Below, piece by piece: positions 45,130 to 55,925 of a stretch of DNA of 64,000 nucleotides (its first letter is position 1; each line of letters starts with the position of its first letter). Position numbers and translations under genes: made by a program. Source of the stretch: Salvia splendens (lineage: Eukaryota; Streptophyta; Magnoliopsida; Lamiales; Lamiaceae); assembly GCF_004379255.2 (NCBI RefSeq), contig NC_056042.1:16911901-16975900 (forward strand), written 5' to 3'. The notes beneath the pieces are model-generated. The model was given only the letters and a program-made list of their open reading frames with translations. It did not search any database and was not told the origin of the DNA.

Positions 45130-47718
45130 CTAGAAGGGTTCGTACCCGGTGCGATCCCCCCCTTGGAATTCACTGATTTGGAGATTGCTCCCTCCATGGG
45201 ATGTCTCGGCCTCCAGAAGAGCTGGATTGGCTCCATCTTCGTCTTCCTTGTGCGAGAGAGACTCCTCCCAATTTTCATCATCTTCCATATCATTCTCCAT
45301 GAAGTTCTCGCGGGCCATGAGGGAGAAATATCGGTTAGTGCTCATGTGACTCGATGGTCCCGGATCCTCAGCATTCTCGACGACAAAGGGCTTGAAATGG
45401 CCTTTTGGTTGGACTAGGTCGTCCGAAGCCGATTGACCTTCATGCTGGGTCAGGTCCGCCTCTCTCGGCTTGTTCTTTCGCCCATGTTCAAATGAAGGAG
45501 CCTTAGTGTGCGCCTCTCTAAAATGTTGTGGGACACGTCCATTATGATCGATGGTCATGTCTGCACTCCCCGGGCCATGCAAATCCCCCAAAAAATCTGT
45601 TCCCGACCACTCTGCCCCCGTGCGCACACTAGCCTTCGGGCTCATCCGGGTGTTGCTTTCCTCCCCTTGTGTTTTCCTTGTTGTTTCCATTCCATGTTAT
45701 TGTTGGTTTGCCTCGATTCATCAACATTCTTCTTCGCGCCTATTCCTTCAAGATGTGGTTGCTTTGGTGATGCCATGTTAAGATTGTTGGGATTGTAGGC
45801 CTCGGCATCTCGGTTATGTGGCTGTCGCAAAGGATTTATGTTGTAGTTCCTCTTGGGAGGCCGCTCCGATGGCCTTGCCGCATAGCACACCTTACTCTTG
45901 TGTCCCACATGTTTGCATTCCCGGCAATAAGATGGGATTTTATCCCACTTCACTTGCTGTACCGTTTCACGACCACAAATATCCAATATGATCTCCTCGG
46001 GTGGCGGCTTAGTGATGTCAATTTCGATACAAAGTCTTGCAAAGGAAATTCGTGACTTATTGGCCGTGGCTCGATCCACTTGGATTGGCGTTCCTAGCAG
46101 CTTACCAATGGCAAATAGTGCCGCATGATCGAATAGGTGGATTGGTAACCCGACCAAGTTGCACCATATTGCCGCAATATGGGACTCACAGTATGCATCA
46201 AATTCAGGTGACCATTTGAATACTCTCATCGGATGCCGATCAACATACCATACCGGGGTGCCTTTGGGGGCCACTAAGGAGCCGGGCATAGTCTGCAATA
46301 TCCTCGAATTGCACAAGTATATGCTTAGCATTAATATATTTCCAAGTAAAGCCACGGCGAAATTTAATATTCTCAAGTGCTTTTTGAATTTGATGGGAAG
46401 CCGGGATGGAGTGAGAAAACTTACCAACAATAGCGTGTCCGAGGTTTGTGGCAAGCTTTTGAATTTCTGCCCCGGAGAAGTAAATTGCCGGCACTCCATT
46501 GGAAGTAGTTGCCTAGCCAATCTTTTGAATGCTCTCCGGGTCGAAGACTTGTGGTCCGTTTATTGAAGAAGGTCCTCGGACCATGTCCGCCATGGACTTT
46601 TGGGCTTTGCCATTCCTCTCTTCCGGGACGCGGTGTCCCCTCGGGTTGTTGTGTTCGGCATTGTTTTCCTCGGTTTGGGCGTTCTCACCACCTTTCAATC
46701 CTTGTTGTGCTAAGGCATCGCCCATAGGCGTGTCAATGGATGTTGTTGTGTCCGGCATCACATCGGGATTCTTGATATTGGCCGAGACTCTAGTCATGGG
46801 CTCGGGGTCTTGGCTAAGACGGTTGGCCGACGTCGTCATTGTAGGCAACGTGTAGGCTACGCATGCATCTTTATGTTTCAGCCAATTCTCGAACGTAGCT
46901 CGGATCTTCCGAGTTCGTCCACGTTCAAGCGGTGGGAAGTCTTCGCTAGGTGGCCCAATCTCTTTCCAAGCGGTATTTGTGAGACTTTTGATGCATGTCT
47001 CAATAGTGTTGGGGCCTCCCGTCGAGTTGCGGCCGACCTCCGGCAGGTTTCCGGCCAGTAGTGGTTGCACCGACGCCGTATCGAGTGTCTCCGACGAGTC
47101 CAAGGCTACTAGGTGTAGGATCTCTTTTACTTTTGGCTGCATTGGAGGGGATCCCAACGGAACATCATGTGACTTACTAGGCGAGTATGGGACAAAGGCA
47201 CTTTCATGAGTTAGTTTTGTCCCTATACCCATTTCAAGTAATTTGACTTTCCCATCCTCCAAGGCATCTTGGGTACTACGTGGACTTTCTCCGGCTACCC
47301 GGTTGTCACCATAGGACCCATCATGTGGTGCTTCCCCCTCGAGTTGGAGCAAGCTTTCGGTCTCAACACCGGGGTTGTGGCCCTCCTCGTTGGAGGTGGG
47401 GTTGGATGGGAAAATGGCCATTCTACACCGGGGTGGATCGGTGTCGGAGCTGGTGTCATTGTCGAAGAGGAGTTTCTTGTAAAGTTGCTTGTCCTCCGGG
47501 AGTGGAGAGGGAACAAACCGTTTTCGACCATCCCCTTTGGTGGAGGGAGCCGGGGTGCTTTTCCTTGCTTTGCACCGGGATTTGGCGAGCTTGAGTTTCA
47601 TAGCTTTGGTTAGGGCAGTGGGTGTCTCGTCCTCACACGACCGGAAGGTCATTTGCTGATCTGAGAGATCCCGCGGAGCCTCGGCCCCTGGTTCGGGAAC
47701 CGGTGGGGGGTCCGGCAT
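45130..47718 (-). pseudogene. LINE-1R ORF1 (DUF4283-like plus CCHC knuckle), broken
   Basis: An N-terminal frame of 401 codons runs 47718-46513. The DUF4283-like domain is in a different frame (46494-46240, PAIYFSGAEIQKLATNLGH at its start), then the frame shifts again (46520-45642), carrying the CCHC knuckle YCRECKHVGHKSKVC. The C-terminal 186 codons are at 45690-45130. The long N-terminal frame arises because a 92-bp segment bordered by CCACG repeats is missing here. ORF2 starts 3 nt after the stop. Confidence 0.85.
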
Positions 47719-47993
47719 CCAAGGCGGGGCCTAGTTCTTTGGTTCGGCCGAGAGTTGGTGTAGTGTCATCTTGGGTGAAGGATAGTGGTTGCTCGTGGGA
47801 TGACCGGCGCCGGGAATCAAGGGGTGTGACGATGTTGGGGGCGGGAGGGTGGGGTGTGACCGGACGGAGGGGTAGGGTGGAAGACGGGTGGAGGGAATGG
47901 GCGGCGGGGGGAGATCACTTGAGACAAGGGAAGAATTCTAGAGAGAAGGGAAAGCGTTCTCTAAACTTTTTCGGCTCTTCGTGTTCCTTCTCA
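47719..47993 (-). other. 5' UTR of LINE-1R
   Basis: On the minus strand this is rich in C and T, with runs such as CTCCCCCCGCCGCCC. It begins right after the target duplication. LINE 5' UTRs carry the internal promoter; no specific motif is recognised here. Confidence 0.6.
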
Positions 47994-48011
47994 TATCCCG
48001 AACTCAGATAA
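47994..48011. repeat. Target-site duplication of LINE-1R (5' side)
   Basis: TATCCCGAACTCAGATAA, identical to 40741-40758. Confidence 0.95.
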
Positions 48012-48727
48012 TGACCTTTGGGTGGGTAAATCTTGTCAGAATCGAAAAGAACTTGATTAGAAAGAAGACCGAATTTCGGTTCTGTGAAGAACTGACTTTT
48101 TCGTCCACTCCCAGAGGGACCACGAAAATTATTATTAAAATTACTATTAATCTCCTTTCTAATCTGCTTTCATATAGAGTTATTATGGGCCAGATTAGGG
48201 GATGTTGGATTTGGGCCAAACCTGTTGGACTTTTACTAATTAAATTGAGCTCCAATTTAATTCAAATTCAAACAGAATATTATTATCATCCACTATAGTA
48301 TAATAATATTGATTGCCCGTCCAATCCTAAATTACGAATAATCCGGGCTTTACCTCTTTAATTTATTATTTCCCGTGTTTAAGATATAAATATCCATTAA
48401 TTTTAGACATTTGACTTTAATTAATTAATATCTTTTTCCAAGAGTTGTCTAGTTCAAAATCTTTATTTATTATTCTGGAATAAATTCCAACCGGTCGGGT
48501 TTGTGAATAATAAAACCCTTTTCAAACACCTCTTGAGGATATTATCAAACTGGACTCTCCTAACACACGATTCATTGCAATAACAATACTAGCACCTCTA
48601 GACATTGATCACCACTACCCAAGATATCATGATTCTTGGATTGCGAAAAATCAGTACCATTTCATAAATCAAAGTAGTGCATAATCAATATCATATGCTC
48701 AATTCTATGTCAACAATGATTAAGAAA
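48012..48727. other. AT-rich noncoding DNA
   Basis: No convincing gene. It continues the sequence that LINE-1 interrupted (40424-40740). The text around 48185-48215 resembles copia-type LTR sequence, so an old LTR is possible but unproven. Confidence 0.4.
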
Positions 48728-48981
48728 TACCCCCTCCATCCGCGAATAGGAGTCCCGTTTTTCCATTTTAGTCCGCCCATGAATAGGAGTCCCGGTTCTC
48801 TTTACCATAAATGGTAATAGGGTCCCACCTTCCACTAACTCATTCTACTCACATTTCATTTAAAAGTAATATATACAAGTGGGACCCCCATTCCACTAAC
48901 TTTTTCCACCCAGTTTTCTTAACATTTCTTAAAATTTATGCCGTCATGAAAAGGGACTCCTAATGGCAGACGGAGGGAGTA
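48728..48981. mobile_element. Stowaway-like MITE, 250 bp, TA target duplication
   Basis: Terminal inverted repeats CCCCCTCCATCCGCGAATAGG (from 48730) and, inverted, CTCCCTCCGTCTGCCATTAGG (to 48979), flanked by TA at 48728-48729 and 48980-48981. The CTCCCTCCGTC end is typical of Tc1/mariner-derived MITEs of plants. GAATAGGAGTCCCG is repeated inside. No transposase. Confidence 0.85.
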
Positions 48982-49190
48982 ACAATCACCTAAACCTCAT
49001 CTTTCAGTAAATAGCCAGAAAGACTTATCTCAATGCGATAAAATTACTTATTCTCGCTTCTCGCATTTGGTTAGTGGATTGTAGAGTTTATTGTATACAA
49101 GCAATTCTATCCGTAAAAAAAAGTAATTCTATCCGTGTAACATGCTCGAAATATGATTTTCAGTATACCAATCCTAACATCAAAACCCTA

Positions 49191-49284
49191 AAGTACTTGA
49201 GGATATTTTGTGTTATGAAACCCAGCATTACAGTACCCTCAAGTACTTGAGGATATTTTGTGTTATGAAACCCCTCATTACAGT
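49191..49284. repeat. 50-bp tandem direct repeat, two copies
   Basis: The unit beginning AAGTACTTGAGGATATTTTG starts at 49191 and again at 49241. The second copy ends at about 49284, exactly where LINE-3 sequence begins. Confidence 0.9.
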
Positions 49285-50250
49285 TCTGATCACGGCGCCC
49301 CCTCGGGCTTTTTTAAGCTATCACTTAGACAACTACGGCTCTGCCTCGCGAAGTATGAAGCTATCTCTGGGCAGCAAATTAACATCTCCAAGAGAAACTT
49401 CTACCTTGATGAAAAACATGAAGAGGGTGCGGATATGATCCAGCGAGAGGGTGGCTTTTCCAGAGGTCCATTCCCATTCCTGTATCTGGGGACCCAATTT
49501 ATCGGGGGGGGCTAAATGAACCAACATGTTCTTTTCATTCGGGAAAAGATAGCCAAGAGGATCAGCGGCTGGGCTCACCGGCACCTCTAATTCGGGGGTA
49601 GACTTACCCTCATCAAAAGCACTCTCGAAGCTATTCCAATTCATATTTTTCAAGCAATTGACCGACCAACACCGCCCTTAAGCAACTTGATCAAATGTTG
49701 TCGAGATTCTTTTGGGGGTCCACCAATGAGAGGAAGAAGACGCACTGGATCAGTTGGGAGCAGGTGTGCCTTCCCACAGCTCTGGTGGGATTAGGCGCTT
49801 CAAAGAGGTGTTGCGAGCCTTCAATATCAAGCTCTGGTGGAGATTTAGGGAAAATAATTCCTTGTGGGTGGCCTACCTCAACTCCAAATACTGCTAGAAA
49901 TCCTCTCCGCTCTCAAACAACATCTAGAGCAGATGCAACCCCACTTGGCGGAGGCTTGCCAAAGCACGACCGCAAGCACATCCACACATCAGGTGGGCGT
50001 TAGATGATGGACGCATTCTTTTCTGGGATGACATCTGGCTCGAAAATTCATCGTTAAGATCGCTCTGCCTGGATGATAGAGGCTCTCCAACTGACCGTGT
50101 CCGCGATTTTTGGTGTAACGGTGACTGGGACCCGGCAAAACTTCAGCGTATTCATGAGCAGGTTGGCATGCCACTGCCGTTTATTGAAGATATTCTGAAC
50201 ACCCCGATTCTGGAAGGCTATCGGGATGCACCGAGGTGGCTCTTCTCGAA
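49285..50250 (+). pseudogene. LINE-3A, ORF2 fragment with RT core deleted
   Basis: This begins in RT at GAPSGFF and jumps straight to the segment after the active site (LRQLRLCLAKYEAISGQQ), so the YADD box and its surroundings are gone. It continues with FPFLYLG, KIAKRISGWAHRHL and the zinc-binding approach, with stops and shifts (for example at 49513 and 49588), to about 50250 (YRDAPRWLF). No ORF1 or endonuclease. Confidence 0.85.
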
Positions 50251-52046
50251 CATATGTTTTATGTTCCTTCGGGAAAAGATTGCCGCACGAATCTCGGGGC
50301 GGCACCTCTCTTTTGAAGGTAGGCTTAGCCTAATTCAAAGCACACTTGAAGCGGTGCCGCTTCACATTTTCCAGGCCATCGAACCGACTTCCGCGGCCCT
50401 TAAGCAATTGGATCAGCAGATGGCTCGATTTTTCTGGGGATCGTCAAACGAGAGAAAAAAGACGCATTGGATTGGGTGGGATCAGATTTGCCTCCCCACA
50501 CCCGAAGGGGGTCTCGGCATTCGTAAATCCAAAGAAGTCCTCCGAGCCTTCAGTATCAAACTATGGTGGAGGTTCCGAGAGCAAAATTCCCTATGGGCTA
50601 GGTACATGGAGGCCAAGTATTGTCACAAAAATTCCCCCCTTGCGGCCTCCCCTTCGGGGAGACACAGCCCGACATGGAAACGGTTAATGAAAGTGAGAAA
50701 TCAAGCAAATCTGCACATTAGATGGGTGATCGGTCAGAGTGATGCCTACTTTTGGGATGACATATGGCTTGGTGACTCTCCCCTTCGCGAGCTCTGTCTT
50801 GACGATAAGGGCGCCCTAGCGGCCAAGGTCTCGGACTACATTAGGGATGGAACTTGGGCCGAGGCTAAGTTACTCCAACTTTACAATCAGGCTGAAATGC
50901 CACAAGAGGTTATCACACAAATCCTTGATACTCCAATCGTCGCGGGGATACTGGACGTCCCTCGATGGAAGCTCTCTCGGCTCGAGGAGTTCTCGCTAGC
51001 TACTACTTGGGAGACTATACACACGCAGAGGCCGAGAATTCAAGGTCTCAACGACATTTGGAGGGTTGGCCTCACAAAATCTATTGCAATCTTTAATTGG
51101 CGACTCTTGTCAAATAGGATCCCGGTCGATTCCAAGCTTCAATGGAGGAAGATAGAGCTTGTGTCGAAATGCCAATGCTGCCCACGGAGGCCTAACACTG
51201 AGTCCCTTCAACATCTCTTCATCCGGGGGGCAGCATGTGTATGGAGGGAGTTCGACAGGTGGTTCGAAGGTTCGGCCCCATCCCTTAGGGCGAACGACAC
51301 CATTCCGGACAGGTTGCAAGTGTGGTCGTTAAGGGCCCAACAGCATGATAGGAGTTACCTTAGTCGAGTCATGCCATATCTTATTCAGTGGTTTCTCTGG
51401 GCGGAGAGGAATAGGAGCGACATGAGCAAACTCAGTTCATTGTTTGGCAGGTTCAAATGTTCATCCTCAACAACATGGCCAATGTACACATCAAGCCAAA
51501 GCATTGGAAGGGAGTGAAACTCGGAATGAGTCCCCCGAATCACCCCGAGACAAGGGAGCCGAGACCGCTAGTCATGCCGGTTAAGTGGTACCCCCCGGAA
51601 TGCACGTGGATCAAGCTTAACACGGACGGTGCGTTTTTTGAGGCAACAAATAAGGGAGGCGGGGGGGTCTAGTTTGTGATCACGCTGGAAAGTTGCTAAC
51701 AGCCTTTGCAACCCCCCTCATCGCCCAATCGGCTCTTGAGGCTGAGCTCATGGCCATACACCATGGGTTGGAGGTAGCGAAGGCGTTCAACCAACCCATA
51801 TGGATTGAATCGGATGCGGAACAAGCTATTAAATTGCTCAATGCTACTACTTGGGGGCCGGCACAAGTTCGCCGCGTCATGGCCCGTTTGCATGGCTTCA
51901 AAAGTAGACATATATTCCGTGCCACCTTCATTCATAGGGAGGGCAACAAAGCGGCCGATATGCTCGCCAAAATGGGAGTGGCACAAGATTCTTTCCAGAA
52001 TATGTCTCCACATAATGTTCCAAGAATGATCAGAGCCATCATCTGA
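50251..52046 (+). pseudogene. LINE-3B, ORF2 3' half (zinc-binding region, RNase H)
   Basis: At 50251 the sequence returns to the KIAARISG point already present in LINE-3A, so about 720 bp of ORF2 are represented twice in tandem. A long frame at 50168-51517 covers the junction, the zinc-binding region (CQCCPRRPNTESLQHLF) and the connecting region. A frameshift near 51425 moves to 51457-51672. A second break near 51675 moves to RNase H at 51693-52046 (LEAELMAI, ESDAEQA, HREGNKAADMLAKMG). The RNase H residues are in place. Confidence 0.85.
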
Positions 52047-52364
52047 ATGGATGAATTGGGAGTCCCCAACCTTCGGGTGAGAGATGATGACCCGTGAGTA
52101 GCTCGAGGCTCGGAATGGGGCCCACCGATCTTGCTTCGTACCGGACGCCGTAGAGTATGTGGGTGTCGGACCACCCTAGGCTTGACCCCTATCTACTCTT
52201 GTGGTGTAATTGTCATAGGGTGTGATGTAAATTGTTTTTTGTTCCCCTAGCTTTAGAAAGATTGGTCTACTTGTAATCATTCGCTTGTAAAAGCCTTTTG
52301 TTGATATATAGGGATGAGGAACCCACGAACCCTCCACCGTGATGGTGTTTGATTAAAAAAAAAA
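52047..52364 (+). mobile_element. 3' UTR and A-tail of LINE-3
   Basis: Contains ATATAGGGATGAGGAACCCA, the stem-loop CACC-GTGAT-GGTG at 52335-52347 and an A-tail at about 52355-52364. Confidence 0.85.
52335..52347 (+). other. LINE 3'-terminal stem-loop (LINE-3)
   Basis: CACC, loop GTGAT, GGTG just before the A-tail. Confidence 0.55.
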
Positions 52365-52935
52365 GTTCCAAACAAGTGAAAAACTCTACAAAGAGAATTC
52401 AACTCATAAGACAAAGTCTATTTTCGTATTTGATCAATGGTGTCTTCAAATGACATGCTTACAAGCCTATTTATAGGCTAGAATGTACTCTTGAAAGTCT
52501 CACATCATTAGTACAACTTATGACACTTAAAATGACTCATAATAAAAGAAAAGTAACTCCTAAACCTTTGGTGTAACTCTAGGACATCTAAAGTCACTTA
52601 TTAAACATAAAATGTAACTAAAAAAGACCCTTCATTTTGACTACTCCAACTTGGACGAAAATTCATCATGTATCATCAATTTGGGCCTCCAAAATGTGAT
52701 ATGTAGTGCCTCCAAACTTCATGCCTTGGGCTGCCCACTAACTTGAATACTATTCACCACTTGGCCCAATGTAGAATGGTCAAGGAATTGAGTTTTTATT
52801 TCAGCAACTAAAAGCAACATGGACTCCTTTATCTTCTTAGCTCTAGCTCTTGTAATTGGCCGTAATTGGCCCACTTTGAATGATCAATGGATCCAACTTC
52901 TTGTCCTTGTAGATCAGCTTGGGTTTGTCTCCATC
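52365..52935 (-). mobile_element. Gypsy-2 fragment: LTR plus end of pol
   Basis: Matches 7907-8471 of the left arm in the same orientation with a few per cent differences. It includes the LTR TATA region (near 52470) and, on the minus strand, the C-terminal tail of pol with ITRARAKK. The left edge abuts the LINE-3 A-tail and the right edge abuts LINE-4 RT. Confidence 0.88.
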
Positions 52936-55514
52936 ACAAAGCGGCTTCGTTAAAGGGCTACTCCTCAACGATAATGCCAGGTTGGCTCAGGAGATTTTTC
53001 ATGAGCTTGCACGGTGCTCCCCAGCGCCGAATGTTGCGGTGAAGATTGATTTGGCAAAAGCCTACGATAGGGTCCAATGGCCTTTCCTCTTTAAGGTACT
53101 CCAACGCATGGGATTCCCGGACGCATGGATCTCGCTTATGGAGAGGTGTATACGCTGGTGTTGGTTCTCGTTTCTTATCAATGGGGCTCCCTCGGGTTTC
53201 TTCAGATCGACACGGGGACTACGACAAGGCGATCCGATATCCCCTGCTTTGTTTGTAATTGCCGCAGACTACTTATCACGAGCCCTGGGCAAGCTCATAC
53301 TCGGCCAAACGGAGATGACCTTCAAAGCCTCCCGGAGATGCATCGAGATCAGCCACCTAGCCTATGCGGATGACTTAATTATATTTACACAAGCGGGGGC
53401 TTCACTAGAGGGGACTTCCCGTTCCTTTACTTGGGCGTCCCCATCTATCGCGGTGTAAAGTGCACGGACATGTTCCTATTCCTCCGTGAAAAGATTGCAA
53501 GAAGGGTTTCAGGGTGGGCGCACTGGCACTTATCTTTTAGAGGGAGGCTCACGCTTATTAAGAGCACTCTCGATGCGATCCCCATTCATATCTTCCAAGC
53601 CATCGAGCCTACCGCCGGCACTCTAAAACAACTTGATCAACAAATGGCCCGATTCTTTTGGGGCTCTACGAGTGAGAGGAAGCGGACACACTGGATTGGC
53701 TGGGATCAAATGTGCCTCCCCACCGATGAAGGGGGGCTTGGGATCCGCAAAACTAAGGAGGTTCTACGCGCCTTCAACATAAAACTTTGGTGGCGATTCC
53801 GGGAGCAAAACTCCCTGTGGGCGAAATATATGATGGCCAAATATTGCTCTAACTCCACACCTCTTACCGTGCGTACGCCGAGCAGGAGTAGCCCTACGTG
53901 GAGGAGGCTTTCTAGGGGTGGCTAGTGGGCCAAGGAAATATCTATTTTTGGGATGACATCTGGCTTGATAACGCCCCTCTTAGGGAACTCTGTCTCGAAG
54001 AAAGGGGGAGACCAACCACTGGGGTGTCGGAGTATTTTAGGAATGGCACTTGGGATGAACCCAAGCTCCAACTTCTTCATGATCAGGTCGGCCTCCCACA
54101 GCATATAATTGGTCGCATCCTCAACACCCCGATCCTTCAAGGCGCACAGGACATCCTGAGGTGGACCCTCTCTAAGCATGCAGAATTCACGGTGGCCTCG
54201 ATGTGGGACACAATCCGAGGGCAGCATCCGCTCATTCAGGGACTGGGCGACGTCTGGAATGCGGGACTTACTACTTCCATATCCATCTTCATCTAGAGGC
54301 TACTCTCGAACCGGGTGCCGGTCGACACAAAACTCCAGTGGCGGGAGATTGAGCTAGCCTCCAAGTGCCAATGCTGCCCCCACCGACCGAGTATCGAGTC
54401 CCTCCAACACCTCTTCATCCAGGGGCATGGAGCCCGAAGAGTATGGAGTGAGTTTGACGCTTGGTTCACAGGCTTTTCCCCCCCGTCTCCATATCAATGA
54501 CACAATCTCTACGAGGATTGAGGTCTGGGCGCGATGGTGCCAACAGTCGAACAAGAAGCATCTTAGCCGAGCCACCCCATACCTCATTCTTTGGTTTATC
54601 TGGTCGGAGAGAAATAGGAGTCGCCACCAAGGCACATAGTTTAAACCACACAACGTGGTATGGCAGGTCCACATGTTCATTCAGAACTCTATGGCCAATG
54701 GAAGCCTGAAGCCGAAGCATTGGAAGGAAGTTAAACTTGGAATCAGCATCCCTCAACAAGCGGAAGCTATTAGGGCGCTACCTCTAGCCATGGCGATCAA
54801 ATGGAACCTCCCGGACCAACCATGGATAAAACTTAACACGGATGGCTCTTTCAATGAAGCGAACGACAAAGCAGGGGGAGAGGAATCGTACGAGATCATT
54901 GGGGCAAGATGCTCGTCGCCTTCAGCACGCCCCTCGAAGCACACTCGGCGTTAGAGGCAGAGCTTTTGGCCATGATCCATGGGCTGAACGTAGCCAAGGA
55001 ATTCGGCCTACCAATCTGGATTGAGTCGGATGCAGAGCAAGCAATCAAATTGGTCAATGGAACAGGATGGGGCCCGGCACTTGTTCGGCAAGCGGTGGCG
55101 CAACTGATCTTGCACAAGCTCCAACTCAAATTTCAGGCCACGTTCATACACCGAGAGGGGAACAAAGCGGCGGATTTCCTTGCGAGAATGGGGCTAGAGC
55201 ATGATAGCGGCCTACGAATGCAACATAATTCAGCACCGAGTGAGCTCTTGGACTTTATCCGATTGGACGAGATGGGAGTTCCACACATCCGAAACCTACA
55301 CGGGGACGGATACTAGAGTCGGCAATGAGAAGATGGGAGACTATAGTGCCTTGTTTTTCGGTTGATTGTACTTTTGAAGGGAGTATGATGAGGTCCGAAC
55401 CTTGTGGGATCGGACCGCATACTACTCTTGGCTTTTGTTATGGCACACCACTTTCGGGTGTGGCCGCGCTTTGTAATTATCTCATTTTGATATATAGGGA
55501 AAGGTGTTAAAAAA
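52936..55514 (+). pseudogene. LINE-4, 5'-truncated ORF2 (RT to RNase H)
   Basis: The copy begins inside RT (SGFVKG). The palm is good, with KIDLAKAYDRVQWPF, GLRQGDPISPALF and YADD at 53363-53374. Just after it about 120 bp are missing, and the frame changes to 53431-53925 (REKIARRVSGWAH). Later pieces are 53925-54296, 54315-54500 (CQCCPHRPSIESLQHLF), 54655-54900 and RNase H 54909-55316 (ESDAEQA, HREGNKAADFLARMG). The 3' UTR ends ATATAGGGAAAGGTGTTAAAA: about 30 bp holding the usual terminal stem-loop are deleted. Confidence 0.88.
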
Positions 55515-55925
55515 TGGCACCGAAGACAAGACCATTTTTGTCAATAGGACCAGAAGAGCTAAAAACCGCACAGACTGCCCCAAGAATGCTCAATGCCATT
55601 GTCCGAATGGACGAGATGGGAATCCCCAACATTCGGGTGAGAGGAAGACCGTGAGTAACACAAGGGACGGGGAAGGACCCACTGATCTTGACCTCACTGG
55701 ACACCGTAGAGTAAGCAGGTGTCGAGCCATTTCTGGCATGTCCCCTCCTTCCTCTTGTGGTGGAATTGTTCTAGAATGTTTTGCTTTTTTAATTTTATTC
55801 ACCTAGACATAGATTGATGATCGGTCTTGTTGTAATCCTTAAATTGTAACCGCCTTTTGAGATGCAATATAGGGATGAGGGACCCACGAACCCTCCACCG
55901 TGAAGGTGTTTAATTAAAAAAAACA
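55515..55925 (+). mobile_element. LINE-5, 3'-end fragment
   Basis: The last codons of an RNase H domain (MGIPNIRV near 55616-55640), a 3' UTR, the stem-loop CACC-GTGAA-GGTG at 55896-55908 and an A-tail ending near 55923. Heavily 5'-truncated, directly after the LINE-4 A-tail. Confidence 0.82.
55896..55908 (+). other. LINE 3'-terminal stem-loop (LINE-5)
   Basis: CACC, loop GTGAA, GGTG before the A-tail. Confidence 0.55.

Larger units (their letters stand above)
25649..47791. repeat. Right arm of giant inverted repeat
   Basis: This is the mirror copy of 1-22355 and contains the same nest of elements in reverse order and orientation. Homology begins abruptly at about 25649 inside an LTR. It continues at least to 47791, which pairs with base 1 of the window. 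Several LINE frames are longer here than in the left arm: ORF1 is open for 401 codons because a 92-bp segment is absent, and the 5-bp insertion found at about 5569 in the left arm is also absent. Confidence 0.95.
40759..47993 (-). mobile_element. LINE-1R, full-length L1-type LINE, 7.2 kb
   Basis: This is the only LINE here with both ends visible. It is bounded by an identical 18-bp target duplication, has a short A-tail (T-run 40760-40768 on the plus strand), a 3' UTR stem-loop, ORF2, ORF1 and a C-rich 5' UTR starting at 47993. An 18-bp duplication and a tail are the signature of target-primed reverse transcription. Confidence 0.95.

Noticed and set aside
47622..48011. 129-codon plus-strand frame spanning the LINE-1R 5' end
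   Set aside because: It crosses the LINE boundary and target duplication and has biased composition without any known domain.
48004..48298. Small genes in the AT-rich stretch after LINE-1R
   Set aside because: Frames are short, overlapping on both strands and without similarity. The sequence looks like noncoding or LTR remnant DNA.
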